Origin: Maribacter sp.
GTDB taxonomy: Bacteria; Bacteroidota; Bacteroidia; Flavobacteriales; Flavobacteriaceae
Assembly: GCA_018679695.1 (NCBI GenBank)
Contig: JAHHKH010000436.1
Location: forward strand, 1 to 28,221
Direction: 5' to 3'
Length of the DNA stretch: 28,221 nt
The position numbers and the translations under genes were made by a program. Below, piece by piece: positions 1-8,191 of this stretch; within the stretch, counting starts at the first letter, position 1, and every line of letters starts with the position of its first letter. The notes under the pieces were generated by a model that made no database searches, was not told the origin of the DNA, and worked only from the letters and a program-made list of their open reading frames with translations.

Positions 1-83
1 TCCTAAATCTAAGCTTTACGCCTGATAACCGATGACATAAACTACACTCGAATACCAGGTGCTCCCCTTGATCCATTGGATTT

Positions 84-1559
84 CTAGTAGGCTTTCGCAA
101 ATAAGACCCGCTGTACCGAAGGTTTTCCTGTTACCATACAGCTACCGGCAGACGCTTGCGCCTCAAAGGGAATGCAACGTATGGTGGCCTTGGTTTCCGC
201 TTTTATCCTATCCTCGGTTTCTAGGGTGCCATCCCAATGGGCAGAAATAAAACCACCTTTGTCTTCGAGTACTTTTTTAAAGGTATCGTAAGAATCTACT
301 TCTGTAATATGTGCTTGTCTGTAATCAAAAGCCTTGGAGAAAATAGTTTTCTGCATATCTTCCATCAAGAATTCAATTTTGGATACTACTTCATCCATGG
401 GTATTGTTTCCTTTTCAAGCGTATCGCGTCGTGCAACCTCGAAGGTACCCTTCTCCATATCGCGTTGACCAATGGCCAAACGGACTGGAACCCCTTTCAA
501 TTCATACTCATTGAATTTATATCCAGGTTTGTGGGTATCCCTATTATCAAATTTGACCGTGTATCCTTTGGCCCTTAATTCCTTGACCAATGGAATCACT
601 TTTTCAGAAATTGCATCCAACTGCTCAAGACCTTTATAAATTGGGACGATAACTACTTGAATTGGTGCTAGTTTAGGTGGTAATACCAGCCCATTATCAT
701 CACTATGGGTCATAATCAAAGCCCCCATCAAACGGGTTGAAACGCCCCAAGAAGTTGCCCACACATGTTCCTGTTTGCCTTCCTTGGAAGCGAACTTAAC
801 ATCAAAGGCCTTGGCGAAATTCTGTCCTAAAAAGTGTGATGTTCCTGCTTGCAAGGCTTTACCATCTTGCATTAGGGCCTCGATACAATAGGTCTCGACC
901 GCACCGGCAAAACGTTCACTTTCTGTTTTTATTCCCTTTATTACAGGCATTGCCATTTGGTTTTCGGCAAAATCGGCATACAGGTGCATGATCATTTCTG
1001 CCTCATCAATGGCCTCTTTTTTAGTAGCATGGGCGGTATGACCTTCTTGCCATAAAAATTCTGCAGTACGCAGGAATAAGCGCGTTCGCATTTCCCATCG
1101 GACCACATTCGCCCATTGATTGATCAACAAGGGTAAATCCCGGTACGACTGAATCCATTTTCTAAAGGTATCCCAGATTATGGTTTCCGAAGTGGGTCTT
1201 ACAATTAATTCCTCTTCCAATTTCGCCTCAGGATCTACAATAATTCCACTACCATCATCGGCATTTTTCAATCGATAATGGGTGACTACTGCACACTCCT
1301 TGGCAAACCCCGCTACATGACTGGCCTCTTTACTTAGATACGACTTTGGAATGAACAACGGGAAATATGCATTTTCATGGCCTGTTTCCTTGAACATTTT
1401 ATCCAGTCCGGCCTGCATTTTTTCCCAAATAGCGAATCCGTACGGCTTGATGACCATACACCCGCGAACCCCCGAGTTTTCAGCTAAATCGGCCTTTACA
1501 ACGAGTTCGTTGTACCATTTGGAATAATCCTCACTTCTCCTAGTCAAATTTTTACCCAT
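84..1559 (-). CDS. proS: Prolyl-tRNA synthetase, archaeal/eukaryotic type (ProS type 3)
   Basis: Charges tRNA-Pro with proline in the cytoplasm (class II synthetase). The 491-residue length fits the short archaeal-type ProS common in Bacteroidota, which lacks the editing insertion of E. coli-type ProS (about 570 residues). Visible motifs are RPTSETIIWDTF (residues 121-132) and the class II motif 2 region RWEMRTRLFLRTAEFLWQEG followed by HTAH (about 154-176). The anticodon-binding domain follows from about residue 290, with a C-terminal domain ending in GKPSVQRVLFAKAY, a tail typical of this subfamily. Two cysteines near the end (IRC and GSC) are what remains visible of a zinc-binding-like C-terminal domain. 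The ATG start opens directly on MGKNLTRRSEDYSKWYN, the expected beginning. It is divergent from the lipoprotein gene at 1655, sharing a 95-bp intergenic region. Function is certain at family level. Confidence 0.97.
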   Translation of the reverse strand: MGKNLTRRSEDYSKWYNELVVKADLAENSGVRGCMVIKPYGFAIWEKMQAGLDKMFKETGHENAYFPLFIPKSYLSKEASHVAGFAKECAVVTHYRLKNADDGSGIIVDPEAKLEEELIVRPTSETIIWDTFRKWIQSYRDLPLLINQWANVVRWEMRTRLFLRTAEFLWQEGHTAHATKKEAIDEAEMIMHLYADFAENQMAMPVIKGIKTESERFAGAVETYCIEALMQDGKALQAGTSHFLGQNFAKAFDVKFASKEGKQEHVWATSWGVSTRLMGALIMTHSDDNGLVLPPKLAPIQVVIVPIYKGLEQLDAISEKVIPLVKELRAKGYTVKFDNRDTHKPGYKFNEYELKGVPVRLAIGQRDMEKGTFEVARRDTLEKETIPMDEVVSKIEFLMEDMQKTIFSKAFDYRQAHITEVDSYDTFKKVLEDKGGFISAHWDGTLETEDRIKAETKATIRCIPFEAQASAGSCMVTGKPSVQRVLFAKAY

Positions 1560-1654
1560 TATGCTTAGTTTGGCACAAAACTTGTGTTAATGTTATCAAA
1601 ATAGAACGGTAAAACTAACTATTTTTAACATGTTCAACAATAAAATTCGAAACG

Positions 1655-3061
1655 ATGATACATTCTCTACCCCTCTCAAGAATTCGCACTGCGGCCCTTC
1701 TTGCCATATCCGGCATTTTGGTCGTTTCCTGTGGTTCTTACCAGCAAGCATCTTACTACGATAATGATGGTATATATGAAGACGATAACGTTCGAGTTGT
1801 TGAAAGAGCACCTCAAAGGGTCCAAAAGAAAAAAGAACATGACCCGTATGCCGACTACTTTGGTCAAAAGGCTGATGAATATGGGGAGATTTTGGATAGT
1901 GAAGTATTCACTGATATAGATTCCTATGCCAGTGAAGCTCAAAATGATAGTATCCCACAAGAAGGTGATTTATCCCAATACTACAATCCTGATAATGATT
2001 ATGAAGGCTATGGCGGTTGGGGCGATAACGCCACCGATATTAACATAAACATTTATGATAATGGTTGGAACAATTGGGGCTGGGGCGCTGGTTTTGGCTG
2101 GGGCTGGAGTGACCCATGGCTTTGGAACAACTGGGGATATGGTGGATACTATGGATGGGGTTGGAACAACCCATGGAGATGGAACCGATGGAACAATTGG
2201 GGCTGGGGCGGTGGCTTTGGCTGGGGTTGGAACAACCCATGGGGATGGAACCGATGGAACAATTGGGGCTGGGGCGGTGGCTTTGGCTGGGGCTGGAACA
2301 ACTGGGGTTGGAACAACTGGGGTTGGAATCGCGGTTTTTACAACAATTACAGATATGGCTACAATGCAGGACGCCGCGGATATTACAATAGGAATGGTAT
2401 CGCCAGCAATAGCTCTGCAAGAAATTTAAGAGGAAGATCCAATGTAAATACCAGAGGTACTTCACCAAGATACAGGAGCAATAGCGCAACCTCAAGAACA
2501 ACTGGGGTACGCAGCAATAGCAGTACGCGAAGGTCAAACACATACCGAAGCAATTCCACTGCGCGCAGAACAGTGGGTGTTGACCAAAATAGGGCATACC
2601 GAACTAGCAGAAGTACTAGGGCAACCCCTAGATATAATAGCTCATCCAGAAATAACCAATACTATCGTAGCAGCAGTCCGAGAAGTAGTACTTATAGAAG
2701 CGGTTCTGGTACGCGTAGTACCACAAGATCTACAGTACCCAGAAGTTCTACCTATAGAAGTTCAGGAAGTCGTACCCGAAGTGGTAGTACGTACAGAGGT
2801 TCAGGCAGTAGTGCTAGGAGTTCAGCACCAAGAAGCAGTAGTTATAGATCGGGTAGTAGAAGTTCAGGAACAAGAAGTAGTGGAAGTTACCGAAGTTCTG
2901 GAAGAAGCTCAAGAAGCTCAGGTGGCAGCTATCGGAGTTCAGGCGGATCTTCAAGATCATCATCCGCTGGCAGATCTTCTTCGGGCGGCAGGTCTTCATC
3001 TGGTGGCAGGTCTTCTTCTGGGGGTAGGTCTTCAGGCAGAAGTGGTGGACGTAGCAATTGA
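1655..3061 (+). CDS. Lipoprotein with Trp/Gly/Asn repeats and an Arg/Ser/Gly-rich tail
   Basis: I do not recognise a named family. Residues 1-26 form a lipoprotein signal ending in ILVVSC with Cys26 as the likely lipidated residue; the residues after it (GSYQQ) do not resemble the K-(D/E)2 surface-export signal described in Flavobacteriaceae, so a periplasm-facing anchor is possible. Residues 30-136 are acidic and Tyr/Asp-rich. Residues 137-227 are a strikingly aromatic Trp-Gly-Asn block built on NNWGWGGGFGWGWNNPW-like units, including two nearly identical 22-residue copies. Residues 250-468 are Arg/Ser/Gly-rich, strongly basic and low-complexity, ending in GRSSSG hexapeptide repeats. It lies 39 bp upstream of an OmpP1/FadL-type gene in the same direction, so co-transcription is likely. 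The charge layout (acidic, aromatic, basic) suggests a disordered, adhesive or wall-binding envelope protein, but that is inference only. Confidence 0.85.
   Translation: MIHSLPLSRIRTAALLAISGILVVSCGSYQQASYYDNDGIYEDDNVRVVERAPQRVQKKKEHDPYADYFGQKADEYGEILDSEVFTDIDSYASEAQNDSIPQEGDLSQYYNPDNDYEGYGGWGDNATDININIYDNGWNNWGWGAGFGWGWSDPWLWNNWGYGGYYGWGWNNPWRWNRWNNWGWGGGFGWGWNNPWGWNRWNNWGWGGGFGWGWNNWGWNNWGWNRGFYNNYRYGYNAGRRGYYNRNGIASNSSARNLRGRSNVNTRGTSPRYRSNSATSRTTGVRSNSSTRRSNTYRSNSTARRTVGVDQNRAYRTSRSTRATPRYNSSSRNNQYYRSSSPRSSTYRSGSGTRSTTRSTVPRSSTYRSSGSRTRSGSTYRGSGSSARSSAPRSSSYRSGSRSSGTRSSGSYRSSGRSSRSSGGSYRSSGGSSRSSSAGRSSSGGRSSSGGRSSSGGRSSGRSGGRSN
2162..2293 (+). repeat. Two tandem 66-bp repeats encoding WNNPW-type units
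   Basis: Two head-to-tail copies of 66 bp (2162-2227 and 2228-2293) differ at two bases by my reading. Each encodes 22 residues of the Trp/Gly/Asn block. Partial, more diverged copies flank them (about 2065-2106 and 2294-2330). The near-identity at DNA level suggests recent duplication or slippage, so copy number may vary between strains. Confidence 0.85.
2969..3022 (+). repeat. Three 18-bp tandem repeats encoding GRSSSG
   Basis: Units at 2969-2986, 2987-3004 and 3005-3022, with a partial fourth from 3023, encode Gly-Arg-Ser-Ser-Ser-Gly in frame near the C terminus of the lipoprotein. Third-base differences between units show that the array is somewhat older than the 66-bp repeat upstream. 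Confidence 0.75.
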
Positions 3062-3100
3062 TTCGAGCATAATTCAATAAAGACATTAAAAAAAATTAAA

Positions 3101-4603
3101 ATGAAAAGATATTTGACTTTCATCGTGATTTTGGCATGCACAATTTCAAGTGCCCAAAATATTAATGACGTACTACGTTACAGCCATGAAAACCTTCAAG
3201 GAACAGCACGTTTTCAAGCCATGGGAGGCGCTTTTGGGGCCTTAGGAGGAGATTTATCCGCACTTAATATCAACCCAGCGGGGTCGGCGGTTTTTAACAA
3301 TAGCATCCTCACATTTTCGGGAACGCATTACGGAATGGACAACAACGCCAACTATTTTGGATCAAGGTCTGGCATTAAAACCCATGATGTTGATTTAAAC
3401 CAAATTGGTGGTGCATTTGTGTTTAAAAGTAAGGGGGACTCCGAATGGAAAAAACTTGCGATTGCGTTTAACTACGATGTGGTCCAGAACTTTGATGATG
3501 AATTTGTTGTATCCGGAAACAGTGATCAAGGAATAGATAATTATTTCCTGAATTTTGCCCAGGGCGTGCCCTTTGGGTCCATACTACTTCAAGATAGTGA
3601 ATTCATAGAAGAAGGATATCTTGATATTGGCGCTAGTCAAGGTTTTGGTGACCAGCAGGCATTTTTAGGATATTACGGGGGGATAATCGATCCAGAAGAT
3701 TTGGATGACGCTACTACCGTGTATAATAGCAATGCTGCCTATAATACTGTAAACCAAGTATTTAATAGATTTACAAATGGCTATAATGGCAAGTTTACCT
3801 TGAATATGGCCTCACAATACCAAGACAATCTTTATTTAGGGGCATCATTGAACTTTCATACCATATTTTATGACCAGATCGATGAATTGAGGGAAAGTGG
3901 TTATGAATCAAGTTCACCCATACAATTTACCAATTTTGACAATTTTCTGCATACTGAAGGTTCGGGATTCTCGTTTAGCCTTGGTGCCATTGCCAAGTTG
4001 AACCAGAATGTAAGATTAGGAGGTAGTTACCAATCGCCCACCTGGTATCGTTTAACCGATGACCTATCACAGCGCATAAATTCTGACCTAGCGGATGATG
4101 ATATCGATTTTATCAATTTCGGTATTGTAAATCTGTTTGAGGAGTATACCATAAAAACACCGGCCAAGTTAACGGGGAGTCTGGCCATGGTTTTTGGCAA
4201 AGACGGCCTATTAAGTTTTGATTATAGCTATCAGGATATGTCGCAGGCTGAATTAAGACCTACAAGTGATTCAAGTTTTTCTTCCGTTAATTCAGAAATA
4301 GCCAATAATCTTGGCACCGTTTCTACCTTTAAACTGGGAGGGGAATATAGAATAGACCAAGTTAGTCTACGCGGTGGCTACCGTTTTGAACAGAGCCCAT
4401 ATTCCGACGGCAATATTATTGGGGATTTGAATAGCTATTCTGGAGGTATTGGATACAATTTCGGTGGAAGCCGTTTAGACTTTGCCATCAATAGAATAGA
4501 GCAAGATTATAATATGCAATTGTTTGATACAGGGGTTACCACACCTGCCCTTATCAATAGAACAAACACCAATGTAACGTTGAGCTATACTTTGAATTTC
4601 TAA
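3101..4603 (+). CDS. OmpP1/FadL-family outer membrane protein
   Basis: Predicted outer-membrane beta-barrel of the OmpP1/FadL/TodX type, a family that moves hydrophobic compounds across the outer membrane; in Bacteroidota the substrate is usually unknown, and some members are annotated as hemin receptors. A Sec signal peptide covers residues 1-18 (MKRYLTFIVILACTISSA, then Q). The mature N terminus has the family-typical stretch TARFQAMGGAFGALGGDLSA with NPAG shortly after, corresponding to the plug/hatch region of FadL-like proteins. The rest alternates aromatic and polar residues in beta-strand style, and the protein ends in LSYTLNF with a terminal Phe, the expected barrel-assembly signal. 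At 500 residues it is of normal length. It follows the WGN-repeat lipoprotein by 39 bp and is ended by the hairpin at 4624-4657. Confidence 0.9.
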   Translation: MKRYLTFIVILACTISSAQNINDVLRYSHENLQGTARFQAMGGAFGALGGDLSALNINPAGSAVFNNSILTFSGTHYGMDNNANYFGSRSGIKTHDVDLNQIGGAFVFKSKGDSEWKKLAIAFNYDVVQNFDDEFVVSGNSDQGIDNYFLNFAQGVPFGSILLQDSEFIEEGYLDIGASQGFGDQQAFLGYYGGIIDPEDLDDATTVYNSNAAYNTVNQVFNRFTNGYNGKFTLNMASQYQDNLYLGASLNFHTIFYDQIDELRESGYESSSPIQFTNFDNFLHTEGSGFSFSLGAIAKLNQNVRLGGSYQSPTWYRLTDDLSQRINSDLADDDIDFINFGIVNLFEEYTIKTPAKLTGSLAMVFGKDGLLSFDYSYQDMSQAELRPTSDSSFSSVNSEIANNLGTVSTFKLGGEYRIDQVSLRGGYRFEQSPYSDGNIIGDLNSYSGGIGYNFGGSRLDFAINRIEQDYNMQLFDTGVTTPALINRTNTNVTLSYTLNF

Positions 4604-4623
4604 GTGGAAAGTTATTACAAAAC

Positions 4624-4657
4624 AAAAAAGCCCGGTCAGTGCTGTCCGGGCTTTTTT
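4624..4657. terminator. Bidirectional intrinsic terminator
   Basis: A perfect 12-bp stem (4624-4635 pairing with 4646-4657, core GCCCGG/CCGGGC) with a 10-nt loop, an A-run on the left and a T-run on the right. It sits between convergent genes ending at 4603 (plus) and 4658 (minus), abutting the stop codon of the minus gene, so it can serve both. Confidence 0.88.
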
Positions 4658-6136
4658 TTATCTTTTTAAGGTAAAATGGGTACGTAGGGTCTTTGCGACC
4701 AGCATCCCTTCCTCATCCCTTGAATATTCCATTTTGAACCAATAATCCGAAGAGGGCATGGGCTTGCCATTAAAAGTGCCATCCCATCCTATTGTAGTGG
4801 CATCCAATTGCTTTAACAGTTTACCATAACGGTCAAAAATATGAACCACTGGATCTGTAAGGGTCTCAATACCCAGGATGTTCCAAAAGTCATGAAAGCC
4901 ATCGGTATTGGGCGTAAAGAATTTGGGATAACCAACTACTAAAAAATCAATAGGTTCGGTGGTTCCACAGCCGTTCTTATCGTTTACAATAACGGAATTA
5001 ACACCGGGAGGAACATCAATGAAAACGGGATCATCCTGAAATTCACCGCCATTTATGGCATATTCATAATTACCATCACCCACTACATTGAATTCTACAT
5101 TATTGCTATCTGCCAAATCATCCAAAATAGTGACTTCATTCCCTGGTTCCAGAACAGGAATACCATAGAAAGTTATCAAAATACCCCCAACATCAGCCAC
5201 GGTGGGCGGTGTTCCTGAGGCCGTCGTAATCACTGCAAAATAACGCCCTGAATTTGGGCTGGCCACAACAAGTTCAGCTCCAAAGGGACCGGAACCCGTT
5301 AATGTATCATCAATGGTACCGTCATCATCATAGTCAACCGTCCATGCAACATTACCGATATCGGCACCTGCTGGAGAATTCAATGCGCTTAAGGTAATAT
5401 CGGGATCACCTTCGCAGGCAATAATATCCAATCCTAAAAACTCGTCGCGTAAAGTACAGTCCAATGCCGTATCTTGATCTGCTTCAACTGAACTTCCGGT
5501 AAAGGTCAAAGAAAACTGTTCAGCATCACCATTGAAATTGGTATTGAAGTTATTGACAAGAATATAGTAAATCTCTCCAGGGAGTACATCAAGCCATTCA
5601 TCATAGGTATTCTGGCTACCTTTCACAAAGGGACCTCCTGCAACCCCGTTTTCCGGATTCACGCCTATACCCGTAAAATTGGTATTATTCACTTCATAAT
5701 TACATCGTATGGGTATAGAGGTACCATCGCCAATAATCGTGCAGAAATTTTGGCCACTGGTCTGATCATAAGGACCATAAACCGCAAAATCCCATTCAGC
5801 CGTTACAGTACCAACGCCACCAACGGGCAATGCTTCAATATCAAAACCTACTTGACCTCCTGTCCCAGCTCTGAAAACAAACCATGAGGTGTTATTTTCA
5901 ATATTGGCAGAACTTACGCTACCTTTCTCTAAACATCCACTTTGCCGAACAACATCAGGGTCAAAATCATCGATATCACCACCGCCATCAACCAACGGCA
6001 TAATAGGCTGCCCATCAGCACAAACGGGTATAGCACTTCGACAATCAGGGGAGTTTTGGGCATTTATTCCTGTATGAGACAAGATAAAACAACAAACAAC
6101 GCTAATAAGTGTTCGCATAGGATATGGGGCTAACAT
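4658..6136 (-). CDS. Secreted T9SS type B cargo protein with CHU_C domain
   Basis: Predicted secreted or cell-surface protein exported by Sec and then by the type IX secretion system. Residues 1-26 form a signal peptide (cleavage probably INA|Q); an internal ATG at 6118 (Met7, MRTLISVVCC) would give a more compact signal and is an equally good start. The N-terminal module (about 28-220) begins SPDCRSAIPVC and includes SWFVFRAGTGGQVGFDI and a WDFAVYGP strand, a beta-sandwich-like module shared with the next gene. The C-terminal domain (400-492) begins VVGYPKFFTPNTDGFHDFW, contains IFDRYGKLLKQL and GWDGTFNGKPMPSSDYWFK, and ends in HFTLKR; this is the gliding-motility-associated/type B sorting domain (TIGR04131). 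The ligand or function of the central part is unknown. No PorP/SprF-type partner gene is adjacent. Confidence 0.92.
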   Translation of the reverse strand: MLAPYPMRTLISVVCCFILSHTGINAQNSPDCRSAIPVCADGQPIMPLVDGGGDIDDFDPDVVRQSGCLEKGSVSSANIENNTSWFVFRAGTGGQVGFDIEALPVGGVGTVTAEWDFAVYGPYDQTSGQNFCTIIGDGTSIPIRCNYEVNNTNFTGIGVNPENGVAGGPFVKGSQNTYDEWLDVLPGEIYYILVNNFNTNFNGDAEQFSLTFTGSSVEADQDTALDCTLRDEFLGLDIIACEGDPDITLSALNSPAGADIGNVAWTVDYDDDGTIDDTLTGSGPFGAELVVASPNSGRYFAVITTASGTPPTVADVGGILITFYGIPVLEPGNEVTILDDLADSNNVEFNVVGDGNYEYAINGGEFQDDPVFIDVPPGVNSVIVNDKNGCGTTEPIDFLVVGYPKFFTPNTDGFHDFWNILGIETLTDPVVHIFDRYGKLLKQLDATTIGWDGTFNGKPMPSSDYWFKMEYSRDEEGMLVAKTLRTHFTLKR

Positions 6137-6159
6137 TATACTACTAATAAATAGTATAA
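6136..6159. repeat. Short inverted repeat upstream of the T9SS cargo gene
   Basis: Perfect 8-bp arms TTATACTA (6136-6143) and TAGTATAA (6152-6159) with an 8-nt AT-only or nearly AT-only spacer. It overlaps the first base of the longer start codon at 6136 and would lie in the 5' leader if translation starts at 6118. It could be an operator or a weak RNA hairpin, but in such AT-rich sequence chance is possible. Confidence 0.4.
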
Positions 6160-6246
6160 CTCAACCACTATTATTTTATTATATTTTATCGGGATTTTAT
6201 GCAGTTAATCGATAAAGTGCATCCCATATATAGCTGTAATCAGCAT

Positions 6247-8055
6247 TTATCTTCGAAGTGAGAAATGACTGTTCACGTATTTGGCAGTGTTTCTGAGACC
6301 ATTCGAATCCTTATAGGTAAGTTTGAACCAATAATCGGAGGATGGTAAAGGATTACCATTGAAATTGCCATCCCAACCTGCATCATTCCCATTGAGTTGT
6401 TTTAATAATTTACCATATCGGTCATGGATATGTATAACCGGTTCCTCAAGGTTTGAAATGCCCGCGATTTGCCATAAATCATTATTGCCATCACCATTAG
6501 GCGTAAAGAACTTAGGAAAGCCGACAACAACTAGCTGCTCAGTAACCACACCACAACCATTGGTATCATTTACGGTCACGGTATGCATCCCGGGAAATAC
6601 ATCGGTGAATACATTTGAATCTTGAAAAACACCATCATCCAACTGATATTCAATATTATCGGTTATATTGGTTAAAATGGTAACCGTATTATTATTTTGT
6701 AAGTCTTCGATCAAAACATCTGTTATTACGGGCGTGGTTGATGTAGTGACATTGATGGTCCTAAAATCACTGCAGCTTGTTCCGGCTTGGGTAATGGTAG
6801 CTGTAACCGTATAACTGCCTGCTTGTGAAACTACAATACTTGATGTAGTCTCACCGGTATCCCACAGATAAGTATAATTTGGATCAGGAGGGGAAATCTC
6901 CCCAATTGTCACATCGGAATTATCTGCACAGATAAATACCTCGGTATCAAATTGCATTGTAGGCGTTTCTAGATTTGTGAGCTGAAAATTTTGTGAATCA
7001 TCAAAACATATTGGATTGGTGATCGATGTAACACGAACATAGATAGTCTCGGAGGCGCTAAACATCAAATACTGTTTTGGCAGACTATTGATCCCGTTAG
7101 TGGCATCGCTCGATGAAGTGTGATAACTAACTATGAATTCCGATGGGTTTTGCCCTCCTAATGCCTCCGCATCTTTTTGGGCAAGGTCGTACATTGCCGA
7201 TCCCGAACAGGAAACATCAGCATTGATCGCATTAGTAATGGGCATGGTTGAAAAAGCGACCTGAACATCACTTATTATATTATTGCCGGAAGGCATGATC
7301 ACATTTACTCGGTAAACCCCGGTCGAATTTACTTGTAGTGTAGGATTGTGCTCTCCTGAAATGGCCATAAAGCCGCTCCCTTGATCTTCGAGCCAATTGT
7401 AATCTATCGCAGTTGCTGTAGTTGCATCCAATGTTATACTATCACCTTCACAAGCCGAAACAGGCGGACCCAATAAATTATTGATGATTGAACAATCTAA
7501 TGCATCATAAGGGTTAGTAGCAAAAATATGTCCTGAAAACTGAATTGAAAAACCAGAATTACTATTACTGAAATTATTGATCAACAAATAATAATCCTCT
7601 CCTGGCTCAACTTGAATCCAATCCTCATATTGAATATTTTGGGTAAAACCTGAGGGATCTTCACCAATTCCTATGAAGGCACTTTCATCCTGATTATCAA
7701 AAAAATTACATCGAATAGGTTCTCCAAGATTATTACAATCATTAGTCTTGTATAGTGCAAAATCCCAATCCTCTGAGGTATCAAAGCCGATATTAAAACC
7801 CAATTGACCAGATGCACCGGTACGAAAACGATACCAAGCCGAATTCGATTCTATGGCTCCCGTTAGGGTTTGTTCCAAACATCCTGTCGTTGAAGCCCCA
7901 TTAAAATCATCGGAACCATAGCCTAGAGTACCCCCGTTTACCGGAGTATTGTTGCAAATGGGTATCGCATTGACACAATCAGGTGAAACCTGCGCAAATG
8001 CGGAGGTCATACCAAGCAGTAAAGCGATATAAAGAAAAATAACAATACGTTTCAT
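6247..8055 (-). CDS. Secreted T9SS type B cargo protein with Ig/PKD-like domains and CHU_C domain
   Basis: Paralogue of the neighbouring cargo gene. The signal peptide is residues 1-21 (cleavage SAFA|Q). Its N-terminal module (about 23-185) again begins SPDCVNAIPIC and shares AWYRFRTGASGQLGFNI, WDFALYK and EPIRCNF with the neighbour. The middle (about 190-500) is longer, with Ig/PKD-like strands typical of flavobacterial adhesins, such as YLWDTGETTSSIVVSQAGSY. The C-terminal 93 residues (510-602) begin VVGFPKFFTPNGDGNNDLW and end HFSLRR, a type B sorting domain (TIGR04131) closely matching the neighbour's. The two genes are 110 bp apart, same strand; tandem duplication followed by middle-region divergence is the simplest history. 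Probably an extracellular or surface-attached protein; the target is unknown. Confidence 0.92.
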   Translation of the reverse strand: MKRIVIFLYIALLLGMTSAFAQVSPDCVNAIPICNNTPVNGGTLGYGSDDFNGASTTGCLEQTLTGAIESNSAWYRFRTGASGQLGFNIGFDTSEDWDFALYKTNDCNNLGEPIRCNFFDNQDESAFIGIGEDPSGFTQNIQYEDWIQVEPGEDYYLLINNFSNSNSGFSIQFSGHIFATNPYDALDCSIINNLLGPPVSACEGDSITLDATTATAIDYNWLEDQGSGFMAISGEHNPTLQVNSTGVYRVNVIMPSGNNIISDVQVAFSTMPITNAINADVSCSGSAMYDLAQKDAEALGGQNPSEFIVSYHTSSSDATNGINSLPKQYLMFSASETIYVRVTSITNPICFDDSQNFQLTNLETPTMQFDTEVFICADNSDVTIGEISPPDPNYTYLWDTGETTSSIVVSQAGSYTVTATITQAGTSCSDFRTINVTTSTTPVITDVLIEDLQNNNTVTILTNITDNIEYQLDDGVFQDSNVFTDVFPGMHTVTVNDTNGCGVVTEQLVVVGFPKFFTPNGDGNNDLWQIAGISNLEEPVIHIHDRYGKLLKQLNGNDAGWDGNFNGNPLPSSDYWFKLTYKDSNGLRNTAKYVNSHFSLRR

Positions 8056-8160
8056 AAGTAGGCCAAATCTTGGAGTTTATAAAAATAATCGGGGTATTCC
8101 CTTAACACTAATTTATGTTGTGTAATGGGGTATAAAGGCTATAAAGTGCCATATTATGTA

Positions 8161-8168
8161 TATCTTTG
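8161..8168 (+). promoter_or_regulatory. Bacteroidota -7 element for folE
   Basis: TATCTTTG matches the TAnnTTTG -7 consensus exactly and lies 23 bp before the folE start, giving a short leader. No good TTTG -33 box is seen at 19-21 bp upstream, so this is supported by the -7 box and location only. Confidence 0.45.
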
Positions 8169-8191
8169 CCGTTCTGTAAAGTAAATTTTGA

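Noticed and set aside
1..83. Sequence left of proS, including an open minus-strand frame from 76 to the window edge (MDQGEHLVFECSLCHRL...)
   Set aside because: Only 25 codons are visible, with no recognisable domain; T-arm-like GGTATTCGAGT did not resolve into a tRNA. I cannot support a gene here.
2055..2335. G-rich runs on the plus strand suggesting G-quadruplexes
   Set aside because: GGGG tracts occur in pairs, but loops between four tracts exceed 7 nt, so the standard G3+N1-7 pattern is not met; the runs follow from Trp/Gly codons.
2040..2597. A 185-codon Cys/Ser/Pro-rich open frame on the minus strand within the WGN lipoprotein gene
   Set aside because: It is the antisense reflection of the repeat codons; no signal, domain or promoter, and the sense frame has a convincing lipobox and gene context.
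2577..3080. Val/Glu-rich 167-codon frame on the plus strand, and the frames at 2055-2429 and 2116-2391
   Set aside because: Alternative readings of the low-complexity region of the lipoprotein gene; repetitive composition keeps all frames open.
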